Below, piece by piece: positions 1-12,255 of a stretch of DNA of 64,000 nt (position 1 is its first letter; every line of letters starts with the position of its first letter). The DNA comes from Talaromyces rugulosus (Eukaryota; Ascomycota; Eurotiomycetes; Eurotiales; Trichocomaceae), in assembly GCF_013368755.1 (NCBI RefSeq), contig NC_049565.1, forward strand, positions 3,162,001-3,226,000. Direction: 5' to 3'. The position numbers and the translations under genes are program-made. The notes below the pieces were generated by a model. That model saw only the letters and a list, made by a program, of their open reading frames with translations. It searched no databases and was not told the origin of the DNA.

Positions 1-2306
1 GGGGCTCGAAGAAAGCAGCAGTAGAATAAGAACACAGTCGAGGGATTCGTTCAGCGAGCGAGACCCTTTTTTTTTTTTGCAGCCACAGGGGTCAGAAGGG
101 CTGACGGGGCCGCAGAGAACAGAGAGAGAGAGACACGGGGGAAAGGCTGAGCCTAGCTGAAAAAGAGGCTGTGGCGGAGGAGAGTCGAGTCAGTCAGGCA
201 GGAAGGAGGGAAGAGCAGAGCAGGGCAGGAGGCTCTTTCTGCGGCGTCTTCTTCTTCTCTCGTCGCAGTCGAGAATGGTTTTTAGAGGACAGGCAGGCTT
301 TTTTTTGTGTGTTTTGGCTGAGACGAGACTTTTGGTCGACGGCAGGCGGACGGGGGTGTGGTGGTGGGCTAAGGCTTGTTGCAGGGGCGTGTTTGGGATG
401 ATGTGTACACCACCGTTTCCGGACGGGGCTGCAGCTGCGAGCCACGAGTTTAACGGGCGCAAAGGAGATGGTAAACGCAAAAAGAAACAGAGCAGAGCAG
501 ATCAAACGAAATAAAGTAACATGGGTCAAAAAGCTGACAGGAATGGGCGGTTGAGAAGGTGGAAAGCTCTGCTGGGCGTGGATTCACGACATCACACCAG
601 GCGGACGGCGTAACGGAGATACGGCGATACCACGGAACATGTCTCTGACATTGTTACTAGCGCCGCCCGACGATCTCCAAATTTAGCATGTCTCGTTTGT
701 CTTCTACAGGATATAATAATAATTACAGAATAATAAATAATAAGAATAATACTAATATAATAACAATCACTTCCAATGCTGGCGGCTAACTGCCAGTCCA
801 GCGCAAATTGTAATTCTGCACGCTGCAGTAATAATAACAATAATAATAATAACAGAGCGTGCCCATTTTATTGGACATTGCCGGCGCGTACTATGTTTAG
901 CTTGCTTGTCTAGCTCTACAAGCATTTCTCGTGCAAGTTACCTCGGAACGTGTTGAAGTGAAGGCTAAAGCGTCTTGATAAAAGATAAAAGTGGGCGTTA
1001 TCGACATCGAAACCCACGTAATTCCAAACTGTGTTTTACATTCACAACGTCACATCAGAAAAAAGAAAGAAAAAAAGAGCTGAACAACAGTCTATGCCTG
1101 TGGTTTTTCGGCACAGGCACAGGGTGGCGTTCCAAGTTTCAACTGGTGTGATCTGGCCCGGGCTGGACCTCGCTTTCGGTATCCGGCGGCAAGCTAGTTC
1201 TCTCGATAGAGCTTAGCTGGCCACAGTTCAGTCCTTATTATTGAGAATTTTAAGACTACGAATACAACACACAGCCATATTGATCCTTGCTACGCTGCTA
1301 GCAGCAAAAAAAAAAGAGTTTTTCTTTTCGCCTGCTTGTTCAGGGGAAGCAAACCATCCGCACAAACGCAACCCCGTGAAAATGTCTCGGTCTTTCTGGT
1401 TTATACCAAGTCGTACGAACTCTTCGCAAAATAAATTCAAAGACACTTTACTCCGAAGCCATGATTTCAAATACCATTGGTTTCACCATATCGATCGAGG
1501 ATTAGGGAACCTTTTCCGGCTCGGAATGCGAGTGGACCACGATAGATCCTCGCACACGCAATACGTGGTACGTACAGTACACTGTAATTAATAAACAAAC
1601 ATAAACAAAATAGCTACTCTGTATATTAAACACAACAAAACATAAGAGAAAAAGAAAGAAAAGAAATGATACCATCAGCCTTGCCCTTACCCACCAATAT
1701 TCATTCCTCGGATTGGAAATAATATCATTAATGAGTTAGGTGCCAGTTAAGTTGCTGTTTGCAGCTCGGCTGGAGTAGTCGTAGTAGTACTGGTGGAGAA
1801 CAGCGCCTGCAACAAGATTACGTACGTCCTGTCAATCTCTCATCAATCAGCAAATAACAATCAAATAAAAATAATCCTTCTGGGCCACCAGTGCTCGTCG
1901 CTCGATCGCAGCGATCGGCCCCCAGTTTTCCTGGCTTCTTATGTGGGACCCTGATCGACATTTGCAAGTCGTCACCATAATTTACGGCTATTGATAGCCT
2001 AGAGGATACGACCGATAAGTCAACTACGGATATTCAACGCCTCTGATAAGGAAAGAAAAAGATTTTTTTCTTTTCATAGCATTCCATTCAGAACTGTATG
2101 GTATTTGTGGCTTCATTCCGTAAACTTAGTCTTCGATCCTCACTCGGCTTTGAAAGAAACAAAGAAAATTATTTCTGAGAATCAGTAGCTTTTAAATGTT
2201 TCAGCGAATATCGGGGAAAAAGCCACCATCGGTCAAAAAGAACTCCACGCTAAACACCCCGCTATCAAGTTTCCTCCATAGTAAATAACCTTCCCAAATT
2301 CCCAAC
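1..2306. other. Intergenic; no gene seen
   Basis: No frame here carries a conserved protein; the open frames are short and low complexity. The + strand at about 115-260 is purine-rich, so the minus strand is pyrimidine-rich, which is typical of fungal leaders. This suggests, as inference only, the 5' leader of a gene transcribed leftwards off the window edge. A TAA/CAA trinucleotide microsatellite lies at about 828-853. The right end (2200-2306) probably holds the RAD7 3' UTR. Confidence 0.6.
828..853. repeat. (TAA)n microsatellite
   Basis: Short imperfect trinucleotide run of TAA/CAA units in non-coding sequence. Confidence 0.8.
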
Positions 2307-4418
2307 TCATGCCATTCCATAGTCCCCTTCGACAACGATTGAATCCTGGGCCCGGAGACCGCCAACCAGCGCCACTCCAGCCGGAACCTTGACGTGACCG
2401 ACATTGGAACAACCAAACGCCGTAAGCTTCTTGATTGACGGACAGCATTTGAATATAGACGACACAATAAAGCCGTCCACGACCGTGTGGAATGTAATAT
2501 CTAAATCTTTTAGGCATGGATATGTCTGGCCCTCGGAGAAGACGCTTTCAAAGGCACTGCGAGACACATGGCGACAGGAGCTGATGTCGAGCGACTCCAG
2601 TCGAGAACCCGAGTGCTTCATCAGGGCGATGAACCCATCCGATGCAAGTCCCACCGGCTCTTCGGGTCCTTCTGGATTGGCATTATCAACATCTCTGGTA
2701 GACGAGACGTCGACGAATTTCAGCGGCGGGTTCGACCATCCGGTAAAAAGGCTCGCGAATCCTTTGTCCGTACAGACGGAATTATCGTTCAGCCGTAATT
2801 TCTCAAGCCGACGGCAGTTTTTATGAATGGACTCTAGCGACACGTCATTGACTTCATGGAAGCTTTTCAGAGAGAGCGTGCGCAGATTAGCCCCGAGTTT
2901 GTCGATTAGATTGGTTACCGTCTCTGGCTTGATGATTTCATATGGTTCAAGCGATAGGTGCTCTAGTTTCGGTAGAGTGGAAATTGCGGCAATCGCCTTG
3001 TCCGTGAGTTTCCAGCATAGAGTCAGTTTCAATCGGCGGAGGTTGGTACAGTTCTTGCTCATAATCTCAGCCGTCTCGTCATCAAAGGAATAGTCAAGAT
3101 TTGATAGCCGCAGTGCTTCGAGCTGAGGTCCAAGGGTCTTGAAAAACTGCCTCCAACAACTATCCGAAACGAGGTTGGAAGAATCTAGCTGCAGCCGCCT
3201 GAGTTTCAGCTGCCGTTGTGTCATGTAATCAAAGACTTTGTCTTTGATCTGACCAGCGAACCGAAGATTGACATTCTCCAACGATGGCATAAATGCAAAT
3301 ATCTTTTCGAAATCACCCGTCTCAAGCTCTGCCCTTGGTTAAAAAATTTGACCCCGGGAAACAGCATGACTAACTTACTACCACAGTCGTAAATGTTGAT
3401 AGAATCGAGATCTGCCCGCAGGAATAGCTGCAGTGTCCTGGGTGTCAGAACGCGTCTCTTGGACAGAATCTGGCTGAGACGATGAAGAAGCTGCGAGGGC
3501 AAGTCGCCAAACTCTTCAACATCATTAATGTTGTCGGCGACTTTCTGTGATATCTGTTAACCTTTTCTGTAAACCGAATAAGGAGGCGGAAGACTTGCCC
3601 TGGTACACATTTCCACCAGACTTGGGGAGCCTTGTGCAGCTACTCCATCGAGTATTTTACTTTGGTTTTGCCGACGGGCAGTCTTAGGCCCGGTTTTCTT
3701 GGGCTTTGATTTCTTTTCCTCATTTGCGATCTCCTTGGAGCATTTGCCACAAAGTAGACCTCCATTGGGGCCAGTTTTGCTGTAAGGCGAGACCGTAAAG
3801 CGTTTACTGCAGACCTCGCAATTTTCTAGTTGGCCAGGCAAGGGACGGGTTTTCTGGTACATCATCTCTCGCGCCAACAGTTCGTCATCGTCATCGGGCT
3901 CTCCCGCACGACGAGCTTTGCGTCGTGCGAATTCCTTGGTTTGCTTGATCTTGGCTAAGGTGGCAGCCTCCTTCCGCTTCCGCTTCTTTCTCTCTTCAGG
4001 AGTTTCAGTAGACTGGTCGTCGTCGTACTCTTCTTCTTCTGCCTCATTTTCTCGTTGCTCCCGCTCTGCCTCGCGGGCGGGTTCACGTAGCCGCCGTTCG
4101 TAGTCATCCCGGATCTGGGCGGCCGAGATATTGTTCGACTGCAAAGCGCATGAAAGTAATTAGTAATGCGGTCTTGATTACCACAAGAAAAGCCTTTTGA
4201 TGCATGTTCTGTCTCCACAGGAAATATCTCACCGCCAGAAAATCAGTCAAGGCTGAATGGCTGCAAGATCGAGTTAGCACGATTCGGGGTGAAGCGAAAT
4301 CATGGGAGAATGACTTACGGGCCCCTGATCTGGTTGCCTCCTTGCCGTCGATTCGACCTATAATTTGTTAGCCAAGCCTCAGAGCAAGGAAAGCGTGACT
4401 GCACAATGTAACTGACAT
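2307..4418 (-). CDS. RAD7: DNA repair protein Rad7 (GG-NER complex)
   Basis: Rad7 is the leucine-rich-repeat partner of Rad16 in the complex that recognises UV damage in non-transcribed DNA. Exons on the minus strand: 4418-4405 (uncertain), 4357-4319, 4260-4233, 4138-3599, 3544-3379 and 3328-2307, giving about 602 aa, a normal length. The N-terminal part reads SALTDFLA then SNNISAAQIRDDYERR, followed by a Lys/Glu-rich stretch and a Rad7-type zinc motif (CEVC ... CGKC). The second half is a run of LRRs (LRRLKLTLCWKLTDKAI, LESLDISSCRHVS). The intron at 3598-3545 has a GC donor. The first exon is weak: ATG at 4418 needs a poor GTGCAG donor, although the branch point and acceptor at 4358 are good. 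It is divergent from RAD16. Confidence 0.92.
3545..3598 (-). other. GC-AG intron in RAD7
   Basis: The minus strand reads AGG|GCAAGT, then a GTTAAC branch-like site, then CACAG|AAA. Removing 54 nt joins VEMCTR to KVADNINDVEEFG, which fits the Rad7 family. No GT donor nearby restores that frame. GCAAGT after AG is the textbook GC-AG donor. Confidence 0.75.
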
Positions 4419-5111
4419 CTTGAATAATGATTGAGTCTATCTTTCGCTGGTTTAGGAAAAAACGTTCTCGATGCGGGCTGAGGAAGTCACTGGAACTCGT
4501 GGTAGTTTCGCGTTCCACTTAACGCGAGACTAGGCAGCACTGCGGGGATCCACGGTTCGACGTGTTGAGAGCCTTTGAGGCTTGCAATGCGTTCTTCTCT
4601 CCAGTGGGAGTTCTCAGCGTCTTTCCAGCCTGCTCTCGCCAGCAAGTAGTCACAGAAGAGTCATTAGCGAGACAGAGAGAAAAGTGACTGGTTGCAAACA
4701 GGGGAAAAAAGAAGCAAACTGGCAGTGGCGACAGGGCAGTCTCGCTCCTTCCTTATCGCGGTGCCGGGTGCCCGGGCTTGTGGAGCCGCAGGCCGCCCTG
4801 TGGTTCGCCCGCCGTCGCTCGCAGGCAGTCACCTCGATCGCGAGATGACAAAGCTGCCTGTCCCTGACTCCCTTCCCTGGGCTTGCGAAAGGCTCTCAGA
4901 GGGTGCTGTCGCTCAGGACACCCTGCTTCTGCAAGAACTAGTGCAGGAATCACTCGTTCATCCGGTTAGTATACACTACCCCTGTGGAGTTGGAAAGAGG
5001 ATGGGAAGGAGAAGTGGAAGTGAAAGTGAAAAAGAAAAAAAAAAAGCCGCCAGAAAACGCTGACTTGTCTCCAGATCGTATCTTCACGACTCACCTCCCT
5101 CTCAAACACCC
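4419..5111. promoter_or_regulatory. Shared RAD7/RAD16 divergent promoter region
   Basis: About 0.7 kb lies between the start of RAD7 (-) and RAD16 (+). It has no convincing ORF. A purine-rich stretch at about 5000-5045 precedes the RAD16 ATG. No specific transcription-factor site is claimed. Confidence 0.6.
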
Positions 5112-8100
5112 ATGAGACGAAGCTCAACGAGACTCGGTCGCGGCTTGGCCGCTGCGTCTGCCTTGGAGTCTGACGACAAAACCGCCATGGAGACGGCAAC
5201 AACTCCCAATGCCAACGCCTCAAAGGCAACTCGCCGTTCTACAAGATCATCCGTTAATATCGTCGTCCCCCTCCCAGCAGACCATCACTCTCTCGATTCG
5301 TCCCTGTCTCCCTCGGCGAATGCCTCGTCACTCGATGGAAGCCTCTGTGATACGCCCGCTACAAGCGTGGTAGCCACCCCCGGGGAGTCTGATAGCAATC
5401 GTGGCCCGGCCAAGAAAAGAGTCAGCGCCTCGGCTCGCGCCCAGCAGCTGCGGTCCAGCGTTCTGTCCTTGAATGCTTCCACGGCTACCACCAGGAAGAA
5501 GAGGTCCGTTTCTGAAATGAAAAATGGGGGATCAAATACTGGTCTGTCTGATGCCGATCTCGCCCGCGAACTGCAGCTCCAGGAGTACGGTGGCATGGAC
5601 ATAAAACACCCCAAATTATCGGCCAATGGCAATGGGAAAAAAGCTGTAATCCCTGATAGTGACGACGACAGTTCTGGCCTGGACTCGGGGGCCTCTCAAG
5701 ACATTCCTCAATCTGCTTCACGGCGTCGCCCACGGAAATCACAGCCTCAAGGCTCCTTGGCAGCTTGTGACGACATGTCTCTCTCTGATCTTGACGACGA
5801 CTACGATTATTCCTCTTCAAACGATAGCATAAGTGATGTGGTGCCTTCGGAAAGAGAAGAAGAACCAACAACAGTAGAAGCGACACCTGCCACTCGACCG
5901 CGTCGGGCCGCTGCCTCTGGTCGCCGAGGTGGCCGAGCTCCAAGGCCTCGCGCAACTAGGCCTGACCATCCTTATTTTCGAATGAGCCGCCGGGTAAGAA
6001 TCAATGGTTCGAATCATAAAGAATTTCGGTAGTTTTAACCTAGCTTTAGGCCGCACGAGAACGCATGAAACTCGAAAATCAGCATCCGTTGATTGTGAGC
6101 ATGTGGGACGACCTCGAGAATGAGCCGCCTATTATTCCGGTCCCAGCTGAACAGCCCGCTGGCATTTCCCGTACTCTCAAGTCTTTCCAGCTCGAGGGTC
6201 TCAACTGGATGATGCGCCAAGAAAAGACCGAATATAGAGGAGGCCTACTTGGTGACGAGATGGGTATGGGTAAAACCATTCAAGCTGTCTCGCTCCTCAT
6301 GTCAGATTATCCCGCCAGTCAGCCGTCCCTGGTTGTTGTGCCTCCGGTCGCTTTGATGCAATGGCAATCCGAAATAAAAGTCAGCAAAATTAACCCTTAG
6401 TTCCTACATTATCAAAGGTTCTAACTTTTTATAGGAATATACGGACGGAAAGCTGAAAGTGCTCGTGTATCACAATTCGAACCCCAAGGTCAAGCTCATG
6501 AAAAAGAAAGATATTCAAAGTCATGATGTGATCATGATTTCTTGTAAGTCACCGTGCATAAAAAGCCTTTGCCAATATGCTGATCTATCTCTAGATTCGG
6601 GTCTAGAGTCCATGTATCGTAAAGAATCAAAGGGTTGGAATCGAGACGACGGCATTGTCAAAGAAGATAGTAAGTCAACGGGCTGGACCTCCAGAGGATG
6701 ACTTTTTTAACTCAGGTGCAGGTGTAATACATTCAATTCATTTCCACCGCCTCATTCTTGACGAAGCGCACAGTATCAAGGTAGTTATTATTGGACAATC
6801 TATATTTCTTCGCCTACTAACATATATTGTAGCAACGTACCACAAGTGTGGCTCGCGCATGCTTCGCCTTGAAATCCACTTACAAATGGTGTCTATCTGG
6901 TACCCCTGTGCAAAATCGCATTGGAGAATTCTTTTCGCTTCTCCGCTTCCTCGAAGTTCGTCCTTTTGCTTGCTACTTTTGTAAGATGTGCAAGTGTCAG
7001 GAGCTTCACTGGTCTCAAGATGCAGAAAAAAGATGCACCCACTGCAAGCACAGGTAGGTAACCTTTCGCCCATACTTCCCAACAATTTTCTGACATACAA
7101 AACAGTGGATTCAGCCATGTGTCTGTCTTTAATCAGGAGATCCTCAACCCAAGTAAGCTTAGTAACCCATACAGCCTATTTTTCAAATCTGATATGCTCT
7201 AGTCACGGAAAGCAGCGGCCAAGCTCGTCAGGATGCTCTGAAGAAGCTTCGCCTCATCACAGACAGAATCATGCTAAGGCGCATGAAGAAGGATCATACG
7301 GCTTCGATGGAACTCCCTCCTAAACGGTACTTTCCAACCGTTTCTCTTTCCCGCGAATATGTTCTGACATTACTGCAGGGTGGTCATTCATAACGAGTTC
7401 TTTGGTGAAGTTGAACGCGACTTCTCTACCAGCATCATGACAAACACTACCCGGCAGTTTGACACCTACGTTAGTCGTGGTGTTATGCTCAATAACTACG
7501 CCAACATCTTTGGGCTGATTATGCAAATGCGACAAGTAGCCAACCACCCTGATTTGATCCTAAAGAAACATGCCGAGGGTGGTCAGAACGTGCTTGTTTG
7601 CAGTATCTGTGACGAGCCAGCAGAGAGTCCCATCCGGTCCCGCTGCCATCACGAGTTCTGCAGACAATGCGCAAAAGACTACATGCGTTCTTTTGACACT
7701 GATTCCGTCATAGACTGCCCTCGCTGCCATATTGCTCTAACGATTGATCTCGAGCAGCCCGAAATCGAGCAAGAAGAAGATGTGGTCAAGAAGAATTCGA
7801 TTATCAACCGTATTCGGATGGAAAATTGGACATCTTCAACCAAGATTGAGATGCTTGTTTATGAGCTGTACAAGCTTCGAAGCAAAAAGCAGACGCACAA
7901 GTCGATTGTTTTCTCCCAATTTACCTCTATGCTACAGCTAGTCGAATGGCGGCTGCGTCGGGCGGGATTCAATACAGTCATGCTAGACGGCAGCATGACT
8001 CCAACGCAGCGTCAGAACTCGATTGATTACTTTATGAACAATGTCAATGTCGAGGTCTTCCTCGTTTCTTTGAAGGCAGGGGGAGTAGCTTTGAATCTAA

Positions 8101-8419
8101 CGGAAGCATCTCGGGTTTTCATTGTCGATCCGTAAGTTTATTCTTTCTAGTGATGGATGGCAGGACTAATATAGGTTGTATTTACAGATGGTGGAATCCG
8201 GCAGCAGAATGGCAGAGCGCGGACCGGTGCCATCGCATTGGACAACGGCGGCCGTGTGTCATAACGCGACTCTGCATCGAGGATTCGGTGGAATCTCGCA
8301 TGGTCCTTCTCCAGGAGAAAAAGGCCAACATGATCAACGGCACCATCAACAAGGATGGGGGAGAAGCGCTTGAAAAGTTGACACCAGAAGATATGCAATT
8401 TTTGTTCCGGGGCTCGTAG
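5112..8419 (+). CDS. RAD16: DNA repair ATPase/E3 ligase Rad16
   Basis: Rad16 is the SWI2/SNF2 ATPase with an embedded RING finger that works with Rad7 in global-genome NER. Ten exons: 5112-5993, 6050-6379, 6435-6543, 6595-6669, 6722-6780, 6833-7053, 7106-7152, 7203-7326, 7379-8131 and 8188-8419. They sum to 2832 nt (943 aa) with a continuous frame. Residues 1-290 are low complexity and acidic/basic. Helicase motif I is GDEMGMGKT (about residue 362), followed by ILDEAHSIK and [20 protein letters not shown]4-type pair (CKMCKC ... CTHCKH) comes next, then a C3HC4 RING ([10 protein letters not shown] ... CHHEFCRQC ... CPRC, about 690-735) and the helicase C-terminal domain ending in DRCHRIGQ. It sits head to head with RAD7. 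Confidence 0.97.
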
Positions 8420-9396
8420 AGCAGAAGCGCAAAGGAAAAAAAGACTGGAGAGGAGCGCAAGGGAGTCGGGGTCTGAAATGAAGTGATGTTTACGGCTGAT
8501 GATTATTTGCTATCATGAATTCGATCGGGATTTAGGCGTTACACGGAATCTACCACTGATTTTCTTCTACTTGACTATACAACGGTTCGTTCAGTAGACT
8601 TGGGATGAATATCTATCGAGTATTGTAGGGCTGGCCAATGAGCAGCGCGGATCGCCCCCACAGTTCGCTCGTTCCTGTGGAAATTGGGTCGCCCTGGACT
8701 GATATTTGCGCGAGTTATTCTATAAATTGTTAGTAGGACTATTATTTTATAGTCTTGTAACACGGTTTGGAATTTTTTGTGGTATATATATGTACCTTCT
8801 GGCCTAGAGGGGTAGGCTTAACAGAGGACCATATGATATTATTAGAAGAGGGGAAAAAAAAGAAAAGAAAAAAAAAACCGAGTCAACTGGTGAAAATCTA
8901 TTGGTTCCTCCGTCTATATTAGCCTCATCATAAATACTTGGTATACTAGTACTAATAATAGCAGAGCGTCGCTATGTCCCAATCGGGCAAGCGCCAGGGC
9001 GCCTCTGCGTCATAGCCCAAAACTAGACCAGCGAGACAGCCAGTCAATCTGTCAACCTATACACTCTACACAAAAACAACCTCGGATCGAGCATCTCAAG
9101 GTCCACCTGCTGACTGGATGTGCGTCATTCCGGCCAGTCCCATCGCCCGAGCACGCCAAATCCTGCCAAGCAAAGCTTGGCTGTGCCAAGCCAGCAACAA
9201 AATCCACCGGACGACGATCGAGGGGTCTTGTCGCCTTTCCGGTTTTTCTCTCTCTCTCTATCTTTTCAGATCCCACAACTCCGCCATCTAGCGAAACAGC
9301 AAGCAGCGTTTGGCAGCAAACAGCAGTCGTCCTTAATTCCGACCCTTCTCGCCGGCGCTATATCATACCAAATACACCAACCAGCTCCCCTGAGAG
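8420..9396. other. Intergenic, RAD16 3' end and C2-gene promoter
   Basis: No gene seen. Contains an A-rich run at about 8850-8880 and a CT-rich tract (about 9240-9270) shortly before the next ATG. Confidence 0.6.
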
Positions 9397-11206
9397 ATGG
9401 GTTCCGAAGCCTCTCCAGAGGTGCGACGTCAACATGTGACGGAAGCCTACGGCCCTAAACTCGTCGAAAAGACGCAAAAGGCTCAGGATAAAGCAATGGC
9501 CTTGGCGAACCCGGACGATCCCGGCAAATTCCACCTCCACAACAAGGGCCCTGCGGGCGGTTTCGACGACTCGCCCATTCCGCGCATGCCTCCGGGCTAT
9601 ACCGTCAAATTCACTTTCCACCGCGCAAACAATCTTCCAGTTTCAGACTTCAATACGCTGTCGTCTGATCCCTTTCTTCGCGCGGAACTGCGCGTCGCCT
9701 TGCCCAAGCGACATAAGCAAGATCCAGAGATTGCTTTTCGGACGCCCACCATCAGAAAGGATGTAAACCCCGTCTGGGATGCCGAGTGGATTGTTGCCAA
9801 TGTGCCGGCAACGGGGTTTCACCTCAAGTGCCGTGTCTACGACGAGGATCCTGCTGACCACGATGACCGGCTTGGGAATGCCCATATCGTGGTGGATTCG
9901 ATATCCAAGGACTGGGCTGGAATCAAGGAAGGCTCCTATCACATCAAGAAGCGTTCTGGTAGCAAACGGGCCTACTTTTTCAGGACAATTTCGGCATCAC
10001 TCTCTGCGCACCGGAGTCTGAATGCGGAATTGGTGGTGAGCGTCGAAGTTCTTGGCCCAACCCCCACCGACAATGGCGGCCACATGTATACACAGGGGCC
10101 TATGTACTGGTTTAAGCATTCATCTCCGTTGATCGGAAGATTGTTGAAAACGTCGGCGGCCTCTGAGAGCCAGGATGCAGAAGGCAAGACCACTCCTTAC
10201 AAGTAAGTTGTGTAATGTAGTATTGGCAATTATTCGTTCTCTAACACATTGTTCTAGTTTTCAGGCCATTCAGATGCAACTCAGGGGCCCTGTTCCTGAG
10301 TCGCTATACCACAGATATGTCGAGTTCCGGCCATTTGTTGCGGGCATGTTTACTTCGCAAAGCATACGAGGGCGCATTCTCAACCGCGCTCTGCACCACC
10401 AGCATGCTCGCATCTATAATTTTGACCGCACTACTCTGGATGGAAAGTTTGACTCTCCTTCTACGGAAGTCACTCAACTTTTCCTAGATCTCGTGGACCA
10501 TGGCCGTGGCGGCCGCATATTTACCTATGTGCTCACTCTAGATGGTCATCTTCGATTTACGGAAACCGGCAAGGAGTTTGGAATCGACATGTTGAGTAAG
10601 CACACGATGCACAGTAACGTGTCGATATACATTGCATTCTCGGGCGAGTTTTTCGTGCGTCCAAAGAAAAAGCACCACCATCCGGAAGAATCCGCAGATA
10701 ACAACACTCTGGAAGGCGAAGAAAACGAAGAAGTCCTGACTTCCAACCAGGATTGCGAGGATCCTGTTGAATATGAACTGGTGATTGACAACGACAGTGG
10801 GACATACCGGCCCAATGCCGAGAAACTCCCGCTTCTCCGCGAATTCCTATCTTCCAATTTCCCCGGCCTGCACATCACCACTCTAGACTGTCAGAAAGAC
10901 GAAGAGCGCATGAGCCGCCTCAAAGAAGAGCGGCGGGTCAAAAGGAAACAAGCCCAGGGCCAAATAGTATACATGCAGCAGGTGCACGGTTCCGAATCAT
11001 CCTTCTCCAGCTCTGATGAAGAGGATATGCGTCGACGAGTCGGACAGGAAGAAGAGGCGAAAAAACAGCAAGGGAGTTTTGCTCACAACATCCATGAGAA
11101 TATCCATGAGATGAAAGACGTCAAGGGCAAATTCCGCAATTGGCTGGAAACGGCAGACGGAACGGGCAAAGCTCAGGATAATGGAAACGGGACAAAGGCT
11201 GCATAA
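9397..11206 (+). CDS. C2-domain protein, fungal conserved
   Basis: Two exons (9397-10202 and 10258-11206) give 584 aa. Residues about 68-170 form a C2 domain, a Ca2+/phospholipid-binding beta sandwich: GYTVKFTFHRANNLPVSD, SSDPFLRAEL, NPVWDAEW and DEDPADHDDRLG supply the Asp-rich loops expected of a Ca2+ site. The middle region (YNFQAIQMQLRGPVPESLY, then FRPFVAGMFTS) looks like a conserved filamentous-fungal domain without a name I know. The C-terminus is charged, with likely coiled coil (MSRLKEERRVKRKQAQ) and an acidic Ser stretch. There is no signal peptide or membrane segment. A role in membrane binding or traffic is inferred from the C2 fold only. Confidence 0.85.
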
Positions 11207-12255
11207 TTTCTCTCTCTCTTTTTTTTTCAGCTCTCTTGTATGAATCTTTGTCTAATATTTTTGTTATACCCGCATTCCTCGATTCATCTTGTTATTACAC
11301 TCTCGTGTATAGTTATAACTATACCCTGGGGATACCTGCATGTCACTATATTTCCCGCAACAAACTGCCAGACTGTGATTTATTATTTTTTACGACAGTA
11401 ATGACACTAATTCAATTTATTTCTACTTGAGCATGCTGGAGCATTGAACAACAAATAACAAAAGTGCTGTTGCATCCTAACTATGCGTTACGTTACATCC
11501 CACACATTGCTCAAATAGATCGATGGATAACAAATATTTAATACAACATTTGGGAGTAAAAGCACAAAACACATTTCAAATAGATCCCCAAGTTCCGAAA
11601 GCATGCGAAAGTATTCCGTGTTTCAAGCAAGAATCATTACTGGTTTGCCTTCTGCCTGTTCTCCATTGAGACATGCGGGACGCTAATAATAACAGCAAGA
11701 GAGCCCCCACTTGCCATCTAGACTAACTTAACCTACCACCACGTAATTACTCTCCACCATCTCTACGTCGCAATTCACGAATTCATCTTCTGCCTTACTT
11801 TCGCTCCTGTATCAGACGCCCAGGACGACTCCTAGCAATCTGACCAGGCCTGACTCTATTGCCACACAAAAGGATCATGTGCGTGTCGTGAGGCAAACCT
11901 CCTTCGCCTTGTGACATCCGTTTCAGTTGCAAAACCCCAGCCACAGCCCGACACCATCTAACTCTAGCTTGCTGTGTCTCCTCAGCCCAGGCAACAAACA
12001 ACATCGCTTCAGCCTACGATAGTCGCTGGGAAAGCCATACCCGCAGCTTTCGCCATTTGAACAGCGCTCGTCACACTTCCTCTTTGCACAACTGCGACAA
12101 CCCCTCAGTTCAATGGTGGCCATTTATTCGACCCTGTCGTCGCCGAGGTTTTTGCTACGTCTCGCAGCAGCCTGAAACTAGAATCGCACCGAATTTGGAA
12201 AGAAAATTAGAGGGAGGAAGAAGAAGAAAAGAAGAAATAAAGGGAAGAGGCAAAA
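11207..12255. other. Intergenic; no gene seen
   Basis: The left half is AT-rich; the right half (about 11900-12250) is more balanced and ends in a purine-rich stretch directly before the ArfGAP ATG. The open frames have no recognisable product. Confidence 0.55.

Noticed and set aside
190..529. Open frames on both strands near the left edge
   Set aside because: Low-complexity purine/pyrimidine sequence; several frames are open at once and none resembles a protein.
4315..4518. 67-codon minus frame as the RAD7 N-terminus
   Set aside because: It starts at a GTG, and only its last part (SNRRQGGNQIRGP) continues into RAD7; a branch point and acceptor at 4358 indicate an intron inside it.
6000..6030. 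GGTTCGAATC as a tRNA T-arm
   Set aside because: It lies in RAD16 intron 1 with no acceptor stem or anticodon arm around it.
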